Assembly: GCA_900539345.1 (NCBI GenBank)
Contig: UQBS01000062.1
Coordinates: forward strand, 1 to 16,631
DNA: 16,631 nucleotides
Reading direction: 5' to 3'
Origin: an uncultured Coriobacteriaceae bacterium
GTDB lineage: Bacteria > Actinomycetota > Coriobacteriia > Coriobacteriales > UMGS124
The first letter of the stretch is position 1. Every line of letters starts with the position of its first letter. A model generated the notes under the pieces. The model was not told the origin of the DNA and searched no databases. It saw only the letters and a list, made by a program, of their open reading frames with translations. Below, piece after piece: positions 1-7,216 of this stretch. A program made the position numbers and the translations under genes.

Positions 1-752
1 TACAGCTCGGTGTCGTAGTCGTACTCGGGGTTCTTGGGGTTGTTGAAGCAGGTCATGTACATGTTGCCGTCGACAGACTCGCCGCCCATGCCGCCCGAAG
101 GCACCTGGTCACCGGGGACGCCAGACTCAGTGGGGGTCTGGTTGGGGTCCAGGAAGATGATGTCGGGGTTGGCCGAGACATGCCAGTCGAAGGCCTCGCC
201 AGAGTGGTTGATCCAGTAGTTCCAGATGCGCGCGTCGGGACGCCAGCCGTTGGCCTGCATCTCGGCGTTGAGCATGCCGATCTTGTCCTCGGGGGTAAAG
301 ACGACGCCACCCTTCTGGGCCCAGCTGGAGTTGATGTTGCCGAACTGAGCGGCGCGGCAGTTGTAGTTCTCGGACTGCTCGACGCAGATGACGTTCGCAC
401 CCTCCTCGATGGCTGCACGGGCAGCGCACAGGCCGGCCACGCCCAGGCCGACAACGAGCACGTCGCAGTCAAGCTCTTCATCTGCCGCCTCGGGAGCCGC
501 CGGGGCCACAAGCCAGCCAGGAATCCACAGGCCGTTCTCGTCCCAATAGCCGGGGTTTCCGGTGTCGTTGACGGCGAGGTGGGTGTTACCCGTCGTGCTC
601 TCGTCGGTAGTCGCGGTGCCCGTGGCCCCGCCACCGGGCATGGCACCAGGTGCGGCCTGGGCGGTGCTGGCGAGGCTGGCAGCACCGGCAACGGCGGCGA
701 CGGCAGCTGCGCCGACACCGAAGAACGAACGACGAGACATCTCAGAGCTCAT
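1..752 (-). CDS. Tat-exported FAD-dependent reductase (fumarate reductase/succinate dehydrogenase flavoprotein superfamily), N-terminal part
   Basis: Only the first 250 codons are present; the reading frame is open to the left edge, so the C-terminus lies outside. The start at 752 is chosen because AAGGAGG (759-765) sits 6 nt upstream; an in-frame ATG at 740 is less well placed. Residues 6-14 (SRRSFFGVG) are a twin-arginine motif followed by an Ala-rich hydrophobic stretch ending near TAQAA at 30-34, so the protein should fold with FAD in the cytoplasm and be exported by Tat. Residues about 97-125 form the FAD-binding Rossmann start, with VVGLGVAG at 100-107. No N-terminal FMN-binding domain and no CxxCH haem motif is present, unlike the complete flavoprotein at 14280-16322. 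Known: this superfamily reduces activated C=C bonds and other acceptors using electrons from a separate cytochrome. The substrate cannot be read because the catalytic part is missing. Confidence 0.85.
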   Translation of the reverse strand, partial: MSSEMSRRSFFGVGAAAVAAVAGAASLASTAQAAPGAMPGGGATGTATTDESTTGNTHLAVNDTGNPGYWDENGLWIPGWLVAPAAPEAADEELDCDVLVVGLGVAGLCAARAAIEEGANVICVEQSENYNCRAAQFGNINSSWAQKGGVVFTPEDKIGMLNAEMQANGWRPDARIWNYWINHSGEAFDWHVSANPDIIFLDPNQTPTESGVPGDQVPSGGMGGESVDGNMYMTCFNNPKNPEYDYDTEL

Positions 753-876
753 AGTGATCCTCCTTGTATGGAGCGAGTAAGCCCACCGACGGTCATGCCC
801 ATCCGGGCTCCCTTGCGCCGTCGGCTGGAGCCCATCTTAGGTCTCATTTCGTTAAAAGGGGTTCACCCGAATGTGG

Positions 877-891
877 CGAAAAATGTTTTCG
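877..891. repeat. Short perfect palindrome CGAAAA-N3-TTTTCG
   Basis: Six-base arms (877-882 and 886-891) pair perfectly around a 3-nt centre, about 125 bp upstream of the start of the leftward flavin reductase. It lies in an AT-rich block where that gene's promoter is expected, so it could be a repressor or activator site. A palindrome of this size can also arise by chance. Confidence 0.3.
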
Positions 892-1050
892 ACGAATTGT
901 TTGACACTGTTTGGGAAGGTAAATGCTTGGTTTCGATAAAATAGATAAGTTTTGCTCGCTACCGACGCCCTGAGCCGGACGCCATCTCGCCCTCGCTCCA
1001 CGCGCCGCTTCACCGCCCGCACCCCCGCCCGCCTCGCCTGGCAAAAATCC

Positions 1051-1175
1051 CGTACGTTTGCGTTTTAATACTGCCAGGATAGATAACCCGAAAAGTCACT
1101 CATCATCTACCAGGCAAAACGATATACCGCATTGCAACCCTACTCACCAGCCCCACATTAAAACGCAAACATACG
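1051..1175. repeat. Inverted repeat, 19-nt arms with one mismatch, in divergent promoter region
   Basis: The left arm at 1051-1069 reads CGTACGTTTGCGTTTTAAT and the right arm at 1157-1175 is its reverse complement at 18 of 19 positions. The arms are 87 nt apart. The left arm is itself enclosed by CCTGGCA (1037-1043) and TGCCAGG (1072-1078), a second perfect inverted pair, and a related CCAGGCAAAA stands at 1110-1119. The arms are AT-rich within a GC-rich genome and lie between two divergent genes. This looks like a pair of regulator-binding sites, possibly bridged by a DNA loop. The regulator is unknown. Confidence 0.55.
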
Positions 1176-1273
1176 CCCATTTCTGCACCGCGCGCCTCGT
1201 ACCGCTCGCCCCTTATGGGTAATACAAATTCAAAAAAGATAATATTGAGCGCACCAACCGCCGCCAATGCGTG

Positions 1274-1279
1274 TATGAT
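1274..1279 (+). promoter_or_regulatory. Possible -10 box (TATGAT) for the ABC importer operon
   Basis: TATGAT matches the -10 consensus at 5 of 6 positions and lies about 60 bp upstream of the binding-protein start. The nearest -35-like hexamer, TTGAGC at 1245-1250, is 23 bp away, which is too far for a normal sigma-70 promoter. An activator-dependent promoter is possible. Weak call. Confidence 0.27.
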
Positions 1280-1335
1280 GCTACCCGTAACACGATTCTA
1301 AAAGTTTGTATCACTCACTCGAGAGGATAGCGAAC

Positions 1336-2982
1336 ATGGCAGCATGGAACGGCAGCAAGGAGCAGGCAGGCGTCACCCGTAGGCAGCTTGTCGCAGGCGG
1401 TCTGGCCGCAGGCGCAGCCGCACTCATGGCAGGCAACGGCCTCGCGGCACCCCGCCCGGCTCAGGCCGACGGCGACGCCCCCTCCCAGGTCATCCTTACC
1501 ATGACTACGGGCTCCGAGCCTGCTGCCGGCTTTGACCCGCTCGTGAGCTGGGGCTGCGGCGAGCACGTGCATGAGCCGCTCATCCAGTCGACGCTCATCA
1601 CCACCGACCTCAACCTCGAGTTCCAAAACGACCTCGCCACCTCCTATGAGTGCTCCGAGGACGGCCTGACCTGGACGTTCACCATCCGCGACGACGTCAA
1701 GTTCACCGACGGCGAGCCCCTCACCGCCCGCGACGTCGCCTTCACCGTCAACGGCATCATCAACAGCGCCGCCGCCGAGGCCGACCTCTCCATGGTCGAC
1801 GAGGCCGTCGTCATCGACGATACCACCGTTGAGCTGCACCTCAACAAGCCGTTCAACGCCCTGCTCTACACGCTTGCCGTCATGGGCATCGTTCCCGAGC
1901 ACGCCTACGGCCCCGACTACGGCGCGAACCCCATCGGCAGCGGCCGTTACATGCTCGAGCAGTGGGACAAGGGCCAGCAGGTCATTCTCAAGGCCAACCC
2001 CGACTACTACGGCGAACCCGTGAAGATGCAGCGCGTCGTGGTTGTCTTCATGGAGGAGGACGCCTCCATCGCCGCCGCGCAGGCCGGCCAGGTCGACGTC
2101 GCCTACACCTCCGCCACCTACTACGACGTCGTCCCCGCAGGCTATGAGCTGCTTGCCTGCGCTTCCGTCGACTCCCGCGGCGTGTCGCTGCCCTGCGTCC
2201 CCGCAGGCACCACCAAGTCCAACGACGGCGTCGACTACGCCCAGGGCAACGACGTCACCTGCGACGTTGCCGTGCGCCGCGCGCTCAACTACGCCACCGA
2301 CCGCAACCGCCTCATCTCCAACGTCCTCAACGGCTACGGCACCCCCGCCTTCTCCGTGGGCGACGGCCTGCCCTGGTCGAGCGAAGATATGGTTTGCGAG
2401 ACTGACGCTGAGTTGGCCCGTCAGCTCCTCGAGGACGCCGGCTGGGTCGATTCGGGCGACGGCATCCGCGCCAAGGACGGCGTGCGCTGCTCCTTCGACC
2501 TGTACTACTCCGCCGGCGACTCGGCCCGCCAGGGCATCGCCATGGAGTGGGCCAACCAGATGCGCGAGATTGGCGTTGAGGTCAACCCCAAGGGCGGCAG
2601 CTGGGACGAGATTTACCTGCATCAGTACGAGACTCCCGTTGAGTGGGGTTGGGGTTCCAACGCCCCCATCGAGATGTACGAGCTCAACTACTCCAGCGGC
2701 TGGGGCAACTTCTCCAGCTACGAGAACGCCACGGTGGACGCTTATCTCGATGAGGCACTGGCCCAGACCCACATCGAGGACTCCTACGACCTGTGGAAGA
2801 AGGCCCAGTGGGACGGCGAGCAGGGCGTGGCTCCCCAGGGTGCCGCTACCTGGGTGTGGTTCACCAACATCGACCACCTCTACTACGTGCGCGACGGCCT
2901 GCAGGTTGCCGAGCAGAAGCCGCACCCCCACGGCCATGGCTGGTCGCTCGCCAACAACGTCGACCAGTGGAGCTGGAACTAA
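1336..2982 (+). CDS. ABC transporter substrate-binding protein, family 5 (peptide/nickel type), Tat-exported
   Basis: This 548-residue protein is the extracytoplasmic receptor of the importer encoded by the next four genes. The start at 1336 has GAGAGGA (1321-1327) at good spacing; an upstream in-frame TTG at 1306 has no such site. Residues 14-19 (TRRQLV) are a twin-arginine motif, followed by an Ala/Gly-rich core and a likely cleavage site after AQA at 42-44. The SBP_bac_5 fold is shown by TFTIRDDVKFTDGEPLTARD, by NPIGSGRYMLEQW and by AVRRALNYATDRNRLI, and the length is normal for the family. There is no lipobox cysteine, which is odd for a binding protein of a monoderm. C74, H77 and H79 form a compact CxxHxH group near the start of the mature domain. 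The ligand (oligopeptide, nickel chelate or other) cannot be decided. A hairpin lies between this gene and the permease genes. Confidence 0.9.
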   Translation: MAAWNGSKEQAGVTRRQLVAGGLAAGAAALMAGNGLAAPRPAQADGDAPSQVILTMTTGSEPAAGFDPLVSWGCGEHVHEPLIQSTLITTDLNLEFQNDLATSYECSEDGLTWTFTIRDDVKFTDGEPLTARDVAFTVNGIINSAAAEADLSMVDEAVVIDDTTVELHLNKPFNALLYTLAVMGIVPEHAYGPDYGANPIGSGRYMLEQWDKGQQVILKANPDYYGEPVKMQRVVVVFMEEDASIAAAQAGQVDVAYTSATYYDVVPAGYELLACASVDSRGVSLPCVPAGTTKSNDGVDYAQGNDVTCDVAVRRALNYATDRNRLISNVLNGYGTPAFSVGDGLPWSSEDMVCETDAELARQLLEDAGWVDSGDGIRAKDGVRCSFDLYYSAGDSARQGIAMEWANQMREIGVEVNPKGGSWDEIYLHQYETPVEWGWGSNAPIEMYELNYSSGWGNFSSYENATVDAYLDEALAQTHIEDSYDLWKKAQWDGEQGVAPQGAATWVWFTNIDHLYYVRDGLQVAEQKPHPHGHGWSLANNVDQWSWN

Positions 2983-3075
2983 CCCCTATATATAAGCTGT
3001 GTTCTCCCGCTTCTCCCCGGCGCCATCTCCCTCTCCCTACTACTTGAGATGCCGAGGATGAAGCCCTCTCCCACT

Positions 3076-3105
3076 CGCCCCCGCGTCCGATTCGGCACGG
3101 GGGCG
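3076..3105 (+). promoter_or_regulatory. Intercistronic hairpin between binding-protein and permease genes
   Basis: CGCCCCCG (3076-3083) and CGGGGGCG (3098-3105) form a perfect 8-bp GC-only stem with a 14-nt loop. No T-run follows, so it is not a classical terminator. It lies in the 158-nt gap after the binding-protein gene and just before the first permease. Hairpins here are known in other importer operons to protect the upstream message or weaken read-through, giving more binding protein than permease. That role is inferred. Confidence 0.55.
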
Positions 3106-3140
3106 TAGCCGTCTCATACCAACGCGCAGTTAGGCACGAT

Positions 3141-4124
3141 ATGCCACGTTTTATCTTACGCAATGCAGCCAAGGTGGTCTTGCTGCTCTTTGCTGTGAGC
3201 CTTGTCACGTTTGCCCTGGTCAGCACCTCGCCCATCGACCCCGTGCAGGCAAATGTGGGCCAGGCGACCTATATCAGCATGAGCGCTGAGAAGCGCGCGC
3301 AGCTCGCCGAGTACTGGGGAGTGGGCCTTCCCTTCTGGCAGCGCTACGGCGAATGGCTCTCGGCGGCGCTTCAGGGCGACATGGGCATTTCCCTTCGCTA
3401 CAACGCCCCTGTCGTCGACGTCATTGCCCAAAAGGCGGGCAACTCCCTTGCCCTCATGACCTGCGCTTGGCTTTTGTCGGGCATCATCGGAGGGGCCCTG
3501 GGCATCGCGGCGGGCGCCAAGCGCGGCAGCACGCTCGACCGCTGCGTGAAGGCTTATTGCCTCGTGCTCGCCTCCACCCCCACGTTCTGGCTGGCACTCG
3601 TGATGCTCATCGTGTTCAGCGTGCAGCTCGGCTGGTTTCCCTTGGGCTTTTCGGTGCCCATCGGCATCGCCGCGTCTGAGGTGAGCTTCGCCGACACGCT
3701 GCATCACATGGTGTTGCCCGCGCTCACCTTGTCGGTTCTGGGCGTGGCCAACATCGCCCTGCATACCCGCGAAAAAACGATCGACGTGCTTGAGAGCGAC
3801 TACATCCGCTTCGCACGCGCCCGCGGCCTCAGCACGTGGTCTGCGCTGCGCCGCCATGGTCTGCGCAACCTCTCGCTTCCGGCCATCACGCTGCAGTTTG
3901 CCTCCATCTCAGAGATTTTTGGCGGATCGGTCCTCGTTGAACAGGTCTTTTCCTATCCGGGCCTGGGGCAGGCGGCCGTAACCGCAGGTCTGGGCGGCGA
4001 CGCTGCGCTGCTCGCAGGCATCGCGGTGTTCTCGGCGGCCATCGTGTTCGCCGGCAACCTCACGGCAAACATCCTGTACGGCATCATCGACCCGCGCATC
4101 AGGAAGGGAGGCGCCCATGCCTAA
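3141..4124 (+). CDS. ABC transporter permease, DppB/OppB/NikB-like
   Basis: This 327-residue inner-membrane protein is one of the two permease subunits of the importer. It has the family's N-terminal membrane helix (about residues 8-28), then an external segment with SPIDPV at 30-35, and five further hydrophobic helices. The cytoplasmic coupling loop that contacts the ATPase is visible at about residues 215-245 (LESDYIRFARARGLS followed by ALRRHGLRN). Length and order match the DppB family. The ribosome-binding site before ATG 3141 is weak, which may keep permease levels low. The stop overlaps the start of the next permease gene by 8 nt, so the two are probably translationally coupled. Substrate is not determined by this subunit. 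Confidence 0.92.
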   Translation: MPRFILRNAAKVVLLLFAVSLVTFALVSTSPIDPVQANVGQATYISMSAEKRAQLAEYWGVGLPFWQRYGEWLSAALQGDMGISLRYNAPVVDVIAQKAGNSLALMTCAWLLSGIIGGALGIAAGAKRGSTLDRCVKAYCLVLASTPTFWLALVMLIVFSVQLGWFPLGFSVPIGIAASEVSFADTLHHMVLPALTLSVLGVANIALHTREKTIDVLESDYIRFARARGLSTWSALRRHGLRNLSLPAITLQFASISEIFGGSVLVEQVFSYPGLGQAAVTAGLGGDAALLAGIAVFSAAIVFAGNLTANILYGIIDPRIRKGGAHA

Positions 4125-5037
4125 CCTTCAAACCTGCGGCGGCGCAGTTGCCGCTCAAGCATGCGCCTCTGAGACACACGCAAGCGCCCAGCCCGTGCTT
4201 CACCAGCCCAAATCGCGGCGCACGGTAGGCCGAAAGCTCACGCTCGCCCTCTGCATCCTCGCCGCCGTTGCGCTCGTCGTCATTGTCGTCTGCGGAGCGA
4301 ACATAGGCCCGAAGGCCACCATCGCCGACTTCTCGGCCAAGAACATCGCTCCTTGCTGGGAACACCTATTCGGCACCGACCGCATGGGCCGCGACATGCT
4401 CACGCGCACGCTTGCCGGCCTCGCCACGAGCGTGCTGGTGGGTCTTCTCGCCGCAAGCGTCTCCTCGCTCATCGCGCTTGCCCTGGGCACCCTCGCCGCA
4501 CTGGGCGGCAAGCGCGCCGACGCTGTCGTGACCTGGCTCATCGACCTCATGATGGGCATCCCGCACATCGTCTTGCTCATCCTCATCTCGTATGCCTTGG
4601 GCAAGGGTTTCTGGGGCGTGACGATCGGCGTTGCCGTGACGCACTGGCCCAGCCTCACCCGCGTCGTGCGCGCCGAGGTATTGCAGTGCCGCGAGTCGGG
4701 TTTTGTCGCCGTCGCCGGCAAGCTCGGCGTGAGCCGCGTCGCCATCGCCGTGCGCCACATGTTGCCCTTTGTGCTGCCGCAGTTCCTCGTGGGCCTCATC
4801 CTGCTCTTCCCCCATGCAATCCTGCACGAGGCCGCGGTGACCTTCCTGGGCTTCGGCCTGTCTCCCGAGCAGGCAGCCATCGGCAACATTCTCTCCGAGT
4901 CGATGAGCTATCTCACGGCCGGCATGTGGTGGCTCGCGGTGTTCCCGGGCCTCGCGCTCATCGGCACCGTGGCGCTCTTCGACGTGGCAGGCTCGAACCT
5001 GCGCAAGCTCCTCGACCCCCACAGCGCACAGGAATAG
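4117..5037 (+). CDS. ABC transporter permease, DppC/OppC/NikC-like
   Basis: This 306-residue protein is the second permease subunit. It overlaps the preceding gene by 8 nt and has GGGAGG just before its ATG. After a 38-residue N-terminal tail containing C7, C16, H21 and H29 comes the first membrane helix (about 40-60). The family hallmark GTDRMGRD follows at 86-93, then the transport domain with the coupling loop at about 170-200 (RESGFVAVAGKLGVSRVAIA). Length is normal. The tail is longer than usual and carries possible metal ligands, which is of interest next to the His-rich ATPase, but it could be unrelated linker sequence. Confidence 0.92.
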   Translation: MPNLQTCGGAVAAQACASETHASAQPVLHQPKSRRTVGRKLTLALCILAAVALVVIVVCGANIGPKATIADFSAKNIAPCWEHLFGTDRMGRDMLTRTLAGLATSVLVGLLAASVSSLIALALGTLAALGGKRADAVVTWLIDLMMGIPHIVLLILISYALGKGFWGVTIGVAVTHWPSLTRVVRAEVLQCRESGFVAVAGKLGVSRVAIAVRHMLPFVLPQFLVGLILLFPHAILHEAAVTFLGFGLSPEQAAIGNILSESMSYLTAGMWWLAVFPGLALIGTVALFDVAGSNLRKLLDPHSAQE

Positions 5038-5047
5038 GAGGCTGGGG

Positions 5048-6145
5048 ATGAATACTGCAGAGAACCGCAGCGACGCGACCCCCGAAACCACCCCTTCGGT
5101 GCCAGTCATTACCGTGGAGGCGCCCGAGACCCAGAAGCGCCACAGCAAGGCCTACGGAGAGTCGTCGGTGGCCGCCTTTGAACCCTCACCCCATGACGAC
5201 CACGAGGCGCACCATCATCACACCCACGGCGAGCACACCCACCACGAGCACGGCCACCACCTGCTGCAAGTAGAGCACCTGACCGTGTCGTTTCGCATGT
5301 ACGAGGAAGACGAGCCGTTCTTCCAGGCCCGTCGGCGCGACGTGGAAGTCATCCACGACCTGAGCGTCTCCGTACACGAAGGCGAGGTCATCGCCGTGGT
5401 GGGTGCGTCAGGCTCGGGCAAGAGCTTGCTGGCAGACGCTATCCTGGGCTTGTACGAGCCCAACGCCACCGTGACCGGCCGCATCTGGTTTGACGGCGAG
5501 GAATGCGACGCCACCAGGCTCGAAGAGCTGCGCGGCCACGGCATCAGCCTCGTGCCGCAAAGTACCGCAAACCTCGACCCACTCATGCGCGTGGGTAAGC
5601 AGGTGGAGGGCCTCGCCCACAACCGCCAAGACAAGCAGCGCAGGCAGACGCGTCGCAAGGAGCTCTTTGCCCGCTACGGCCTGGCCGAAGACGTCGCGAA
5701 GATGTACCCCCACGAACTTTCTGGCGGCATGACGCGCCGCGTGCTTCTGTGCTGCGCCCTCATGGACGAGCCACGCCTCATCGTGGCCGACGAGCCCACG
5801 CCCGGCCTCGACCTGGACCTGGCGTGCAAGGCCCTGGCCGACCTGCGCGCCTTTGCCGACGAGGGCGGCGGCGTCATGCTCATCACGCACGACATCGAGC
5901 TCGCCCTGCGCGTGGCCGACCGCGTGGCCGTGTTCCAAGACGGTACCGTGGTGGAAGAGACCTCCGTGGAGAGCTTCAACAGCCCCGACACGCTATGCCA
6001 CCCCTTCTCGCGCCAGCTCTGGCATGCCCTGCCCGAGCACGAGTTCGCATGCACGGCCGAGGAAGACGTGGCCGCCGCAACCGACGCCGACACGCCCGCG
6101 CAAACCCACAGCTCCGAGCACGCCCAGGGAGGCCCCACATGCTAG
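5048..6145 (+). CDS. ABC transporter ATP-binding protein, DppD/NikD-like, with His-rich N-terminal region
   Basis: This 365-residue cytoplasmic ATPase energises the importer. It starts at ATG 5048 behind AGGAGG (5036-5041), which overlaps the previous stop codon. The ATPase motifs are complete: Walker A GASGSGKS (119-126), Q-loop Q171, signature LSGGM (224-228), Walker B LIVADEP (244-250) and H-loop H281. CHPFSRQLWHALPE (317-330) resembles the start of the oligopeptide/nickel-type C-terminal region. Unlike typical DppD or NikD proteins, about 72 residues precede the domain. In this extension residues 49-71 contain 13 histidines plus Asp and Glu, a likely Ni/Zn/Co-binding tract. The last 35 residues are acidic and low in complexity. 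The stop overlaps the next start by 7 nt. The His tract favours a metal-related role, but does not prove that the cargo is a metal. Confidence 0.92.
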   Translation: MNTAENRSDATPETTPSVPVITVEAPETQKRHSKAYGESSVAAFEPSPHDDHEAHHHHTHGEHTHHEHGHHLLQVEHLTVSFRMYEEDEPFFQARRRDVEVIHDLSVSVHEGEVIAVVGASGSGKSLLADAILGLYEPNATVTGRIWFDGEECDATRLEELRGHGISLVPQSTANLDPLMRVGKQVEGLAHNRQDKQRRQTRRKELFARYGLAEDVAKMYPHELSGGMTRRVLLCCALMDEPRLIVADEPTPGLDLDLACKALADLRAFADEGGGVMLITHDIELALRVADRVAVFQDGTVVEETSVESFNSPDTLCHPFSRQLWHALPEHEFACTAEEDVAAATDADTPAQTHSSEHAQGGPTC

Positions 6146-6777
6146 AAGCACGCGGCGTTGCCTTCGCCTATCCGGGCAAGGCACCCATCTACCAGGGACT
6201 TAACCTCTCCATTGAGCCTGGCGAGCGCGTGGCGCTGCAGGCGCCGTCGGGCTTTGGCAAAACCACGCTGTGCCGCATGCTCGCAGGCTACCTGCAGCCC
6301 ACCGCAGGCCAGGTCCTGCTCGACGGCAATCCGCTCCCCAAGCGCGGCGTCTGCCCCGTGCAACTCGTGTGGCAGCATCCCGAGAAGGCCGTAGACCCGC
6401 GCATGCGCATGGCCGCGATGCTGGCCGAGGCCGGCGTGGGCCATAAGCGTCTGCGCAGCCTCTCCGACGACGCGCTCTCACAGACCCATCGCGAGCTGCT
6501 TGGACGCCTCGGCATCCAGGACAAGTGGCTCACGCGCTTCCCCCACGAGCTCTCAGGCGGCGAGCTGCAACGCTTCTGCATCGCCCGCGCGCTTGCCACA
6601 CGGCCGCGTTACCTCATCGCCGACGAGATCTCGACGATGCTCGATGCCCTCACGCAGGCGCAAATCTGGCACGTGCTCCTGGAGGAATCCGCCGCCCAAA
6701 ACATGGGAGTCATCCTCGTCTCCCACTCCCCCAGCCTCACCGCACGAGTCGCCACGAGGACGGTGAAGCTGGGATAA
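6139..6777 (+). CDS. ABC transporter ATP-binding protein, DppF/NikE-like, short form
   Basis: This 212-residue protein is the partner ATPase. ATG 6139 overlaps the previous stop by 7 nt and has GGGAGG (6128-6133) upstream; the frame stays open much further upstream, but that part is out-of-frame sequence of the previous gene. The motifs are Walker A APSGFGKT (35-42, with Ala for the usual first Gly), Q79 in the Q-loop, signature LSGGE (138-142), Walker B LIADE (159-163) and H196. It ends almost directly after the H-loop region and lacks the C-terminal segment of DppF (about 330 residues in all). It is also shorter than NikE of E. coli (268 residues). The ATPase core appears intact, so it is probably functional. 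It is the last gene of the operon and a terminator follows. Confidence 0.9.
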   Translation: MLEARGVAFAYPGKAPIYQGLNLSIEPGERVALQAPSGFGKTTLCRMLAGYLQPTAGQVLLDGNPLPKRGVCPVQLVWQHPEKAVDPRMRMAAMLAEAGVGHKRLRSLSDDALSQTHRELLGRLGIQDKWLTRFPHELSGGELQRFCIARALATRPRYLIADEISTMLDALTQAQIWHVLLEESAAQNMGVILVSHSPSLTARVATRTVKLG

Positions 6778-6884
6778 AGCGCGCGTGGGGCACATCAGTA
6801 GCTCGCCCACCTTTGCGCCAATCGCACCGCCGGGGCGAGACACGCACGGGGCGCACGCCGCCGCTTCACAACCCGTCAATTGCA

Positions 6885-6922
6885 AAGCGCCCGGGGCCTC
6901 ACCCCCGGGCGCTTCTCTGTTT
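6885..6922 (+). terminator. Rho-independent terminator of the ABC importer operon
   Basis: AAGCGCCCGGGG (6885-6896) pairs perfectly with CCCCGGGCGCTT (6903-6914) across a 6-nt loop, followed by a T-rich tail TCTCTGTTT. It lies 108 nt after the last ATPase stop codon. Confidence 0.85.
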
Positions 6923-7021
6923 CATCCCGCCAAATATTGTTTTGCCGAAATCAACCTTGCACTGACGGCCCCGAGCCCAAAGAACGCCCGCCCGAAAAAT
7001 CAATCGTCCAGCCCGGGTTTT

Positions 7022-7087
7022 CGTTGCAAAGAGCACATTTCTACACAGCTTACACACATCCAACCCGTTTTGGTGATGTTTGCAACG
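7022..7087. repeat. 9-nt inverted repeat upstream of the cytochrome operon
   Basis: CGTTGCAAA (7022-7030) and TTTGCAACG (7079-7087) are perfect reverse complements 48 nt apart. They lie 130-195 bp upstream of the cytochrome start, where regulator sites are expected. The LuxR-type protein encoded downstream is an obvious candidate to bind here, but this is inference. Confidence 0.4.
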
Positions 7088-7216
7088 CAACTCGCCGACG
7101 GTTTTGCCCGTTTAGGCGATACCCGCTTCTGTCGATTTCCGTACCCTGAAGAAGACGTGGGCCGTTTTCAGGCCCTGATCCACCAGACGTAAGGAAGACA
7201 GGAGAGGAGCAAGCAC

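Larger units (their letters stand above)
753..1335. other. Divergent intergenic regulatory region
   Basis: This 583-bp gap separates the leftward flavin reductase gene from the rightward ABC importer operon, so it should carry both promoters. It is mixed in composition: AT-rich blocks at about 845-960, 1050-1130 and 1200-1330 sit among GC-rich sequence. I see a 19-nt inverted repeat (1051-1069 and 1157-1175), a short palindrome at 877-891, and a possible -10 box at 1274-1279. TTGACA occurs at 901-906 on the plus strand but lacks a -10 at proper spacing. No convincing coding region was found. Confidence 0.6.
6778..7216. other. Intergenic region between ABC operon and cytochrome operon
   Basis: These 439 bp hold the terminator of the ABC operon (6885-6922), a 9-nt inverted repeat (7022-7030 and 7079-7087) and the leader of the cytochrome gene. 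A small hairpin (GGGCC 7159-7163 with GGCCC 7171-7175) lies in that leader. No clear sigma-70 promoter and no convincing gene was found, although the cytochrome promoter must lie downstream of 6922. Confidence 0.55.

Noticed and set aside
901..906. Consensus TTGACA as a promoter for the rightward operon
   Set aside because: No -10 box at 16-18 bp and more than 400 bp from the gene.
180..944. Plus-strand open frame opposite the left-edge reductase
   Set aside because: The minus-strand frame has a Tat signal, FAD motif and strong Shine-Dalgarno; the plus frame has none of these.
1306..1335. TTG start 30 nt upstream of the binding-protein start
   Set aside because: No ribosome-binding site; ATG 1336 has GAGAGGA at correct distance and places the Tat motif normally.
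1315..2937. Minus-strand open frame of 540 codons opposite the binding-protein gene
   Set aside because: Same kind of antisense shadow; no ribosome-binding site or family resemblance.
5200..5265. Repeated CAC/CAT pattern as a DNA tandem repeat
   Set aside because: It is explained by the in-frame histidine tract of the ATPase; no fixed repeat unit is present.
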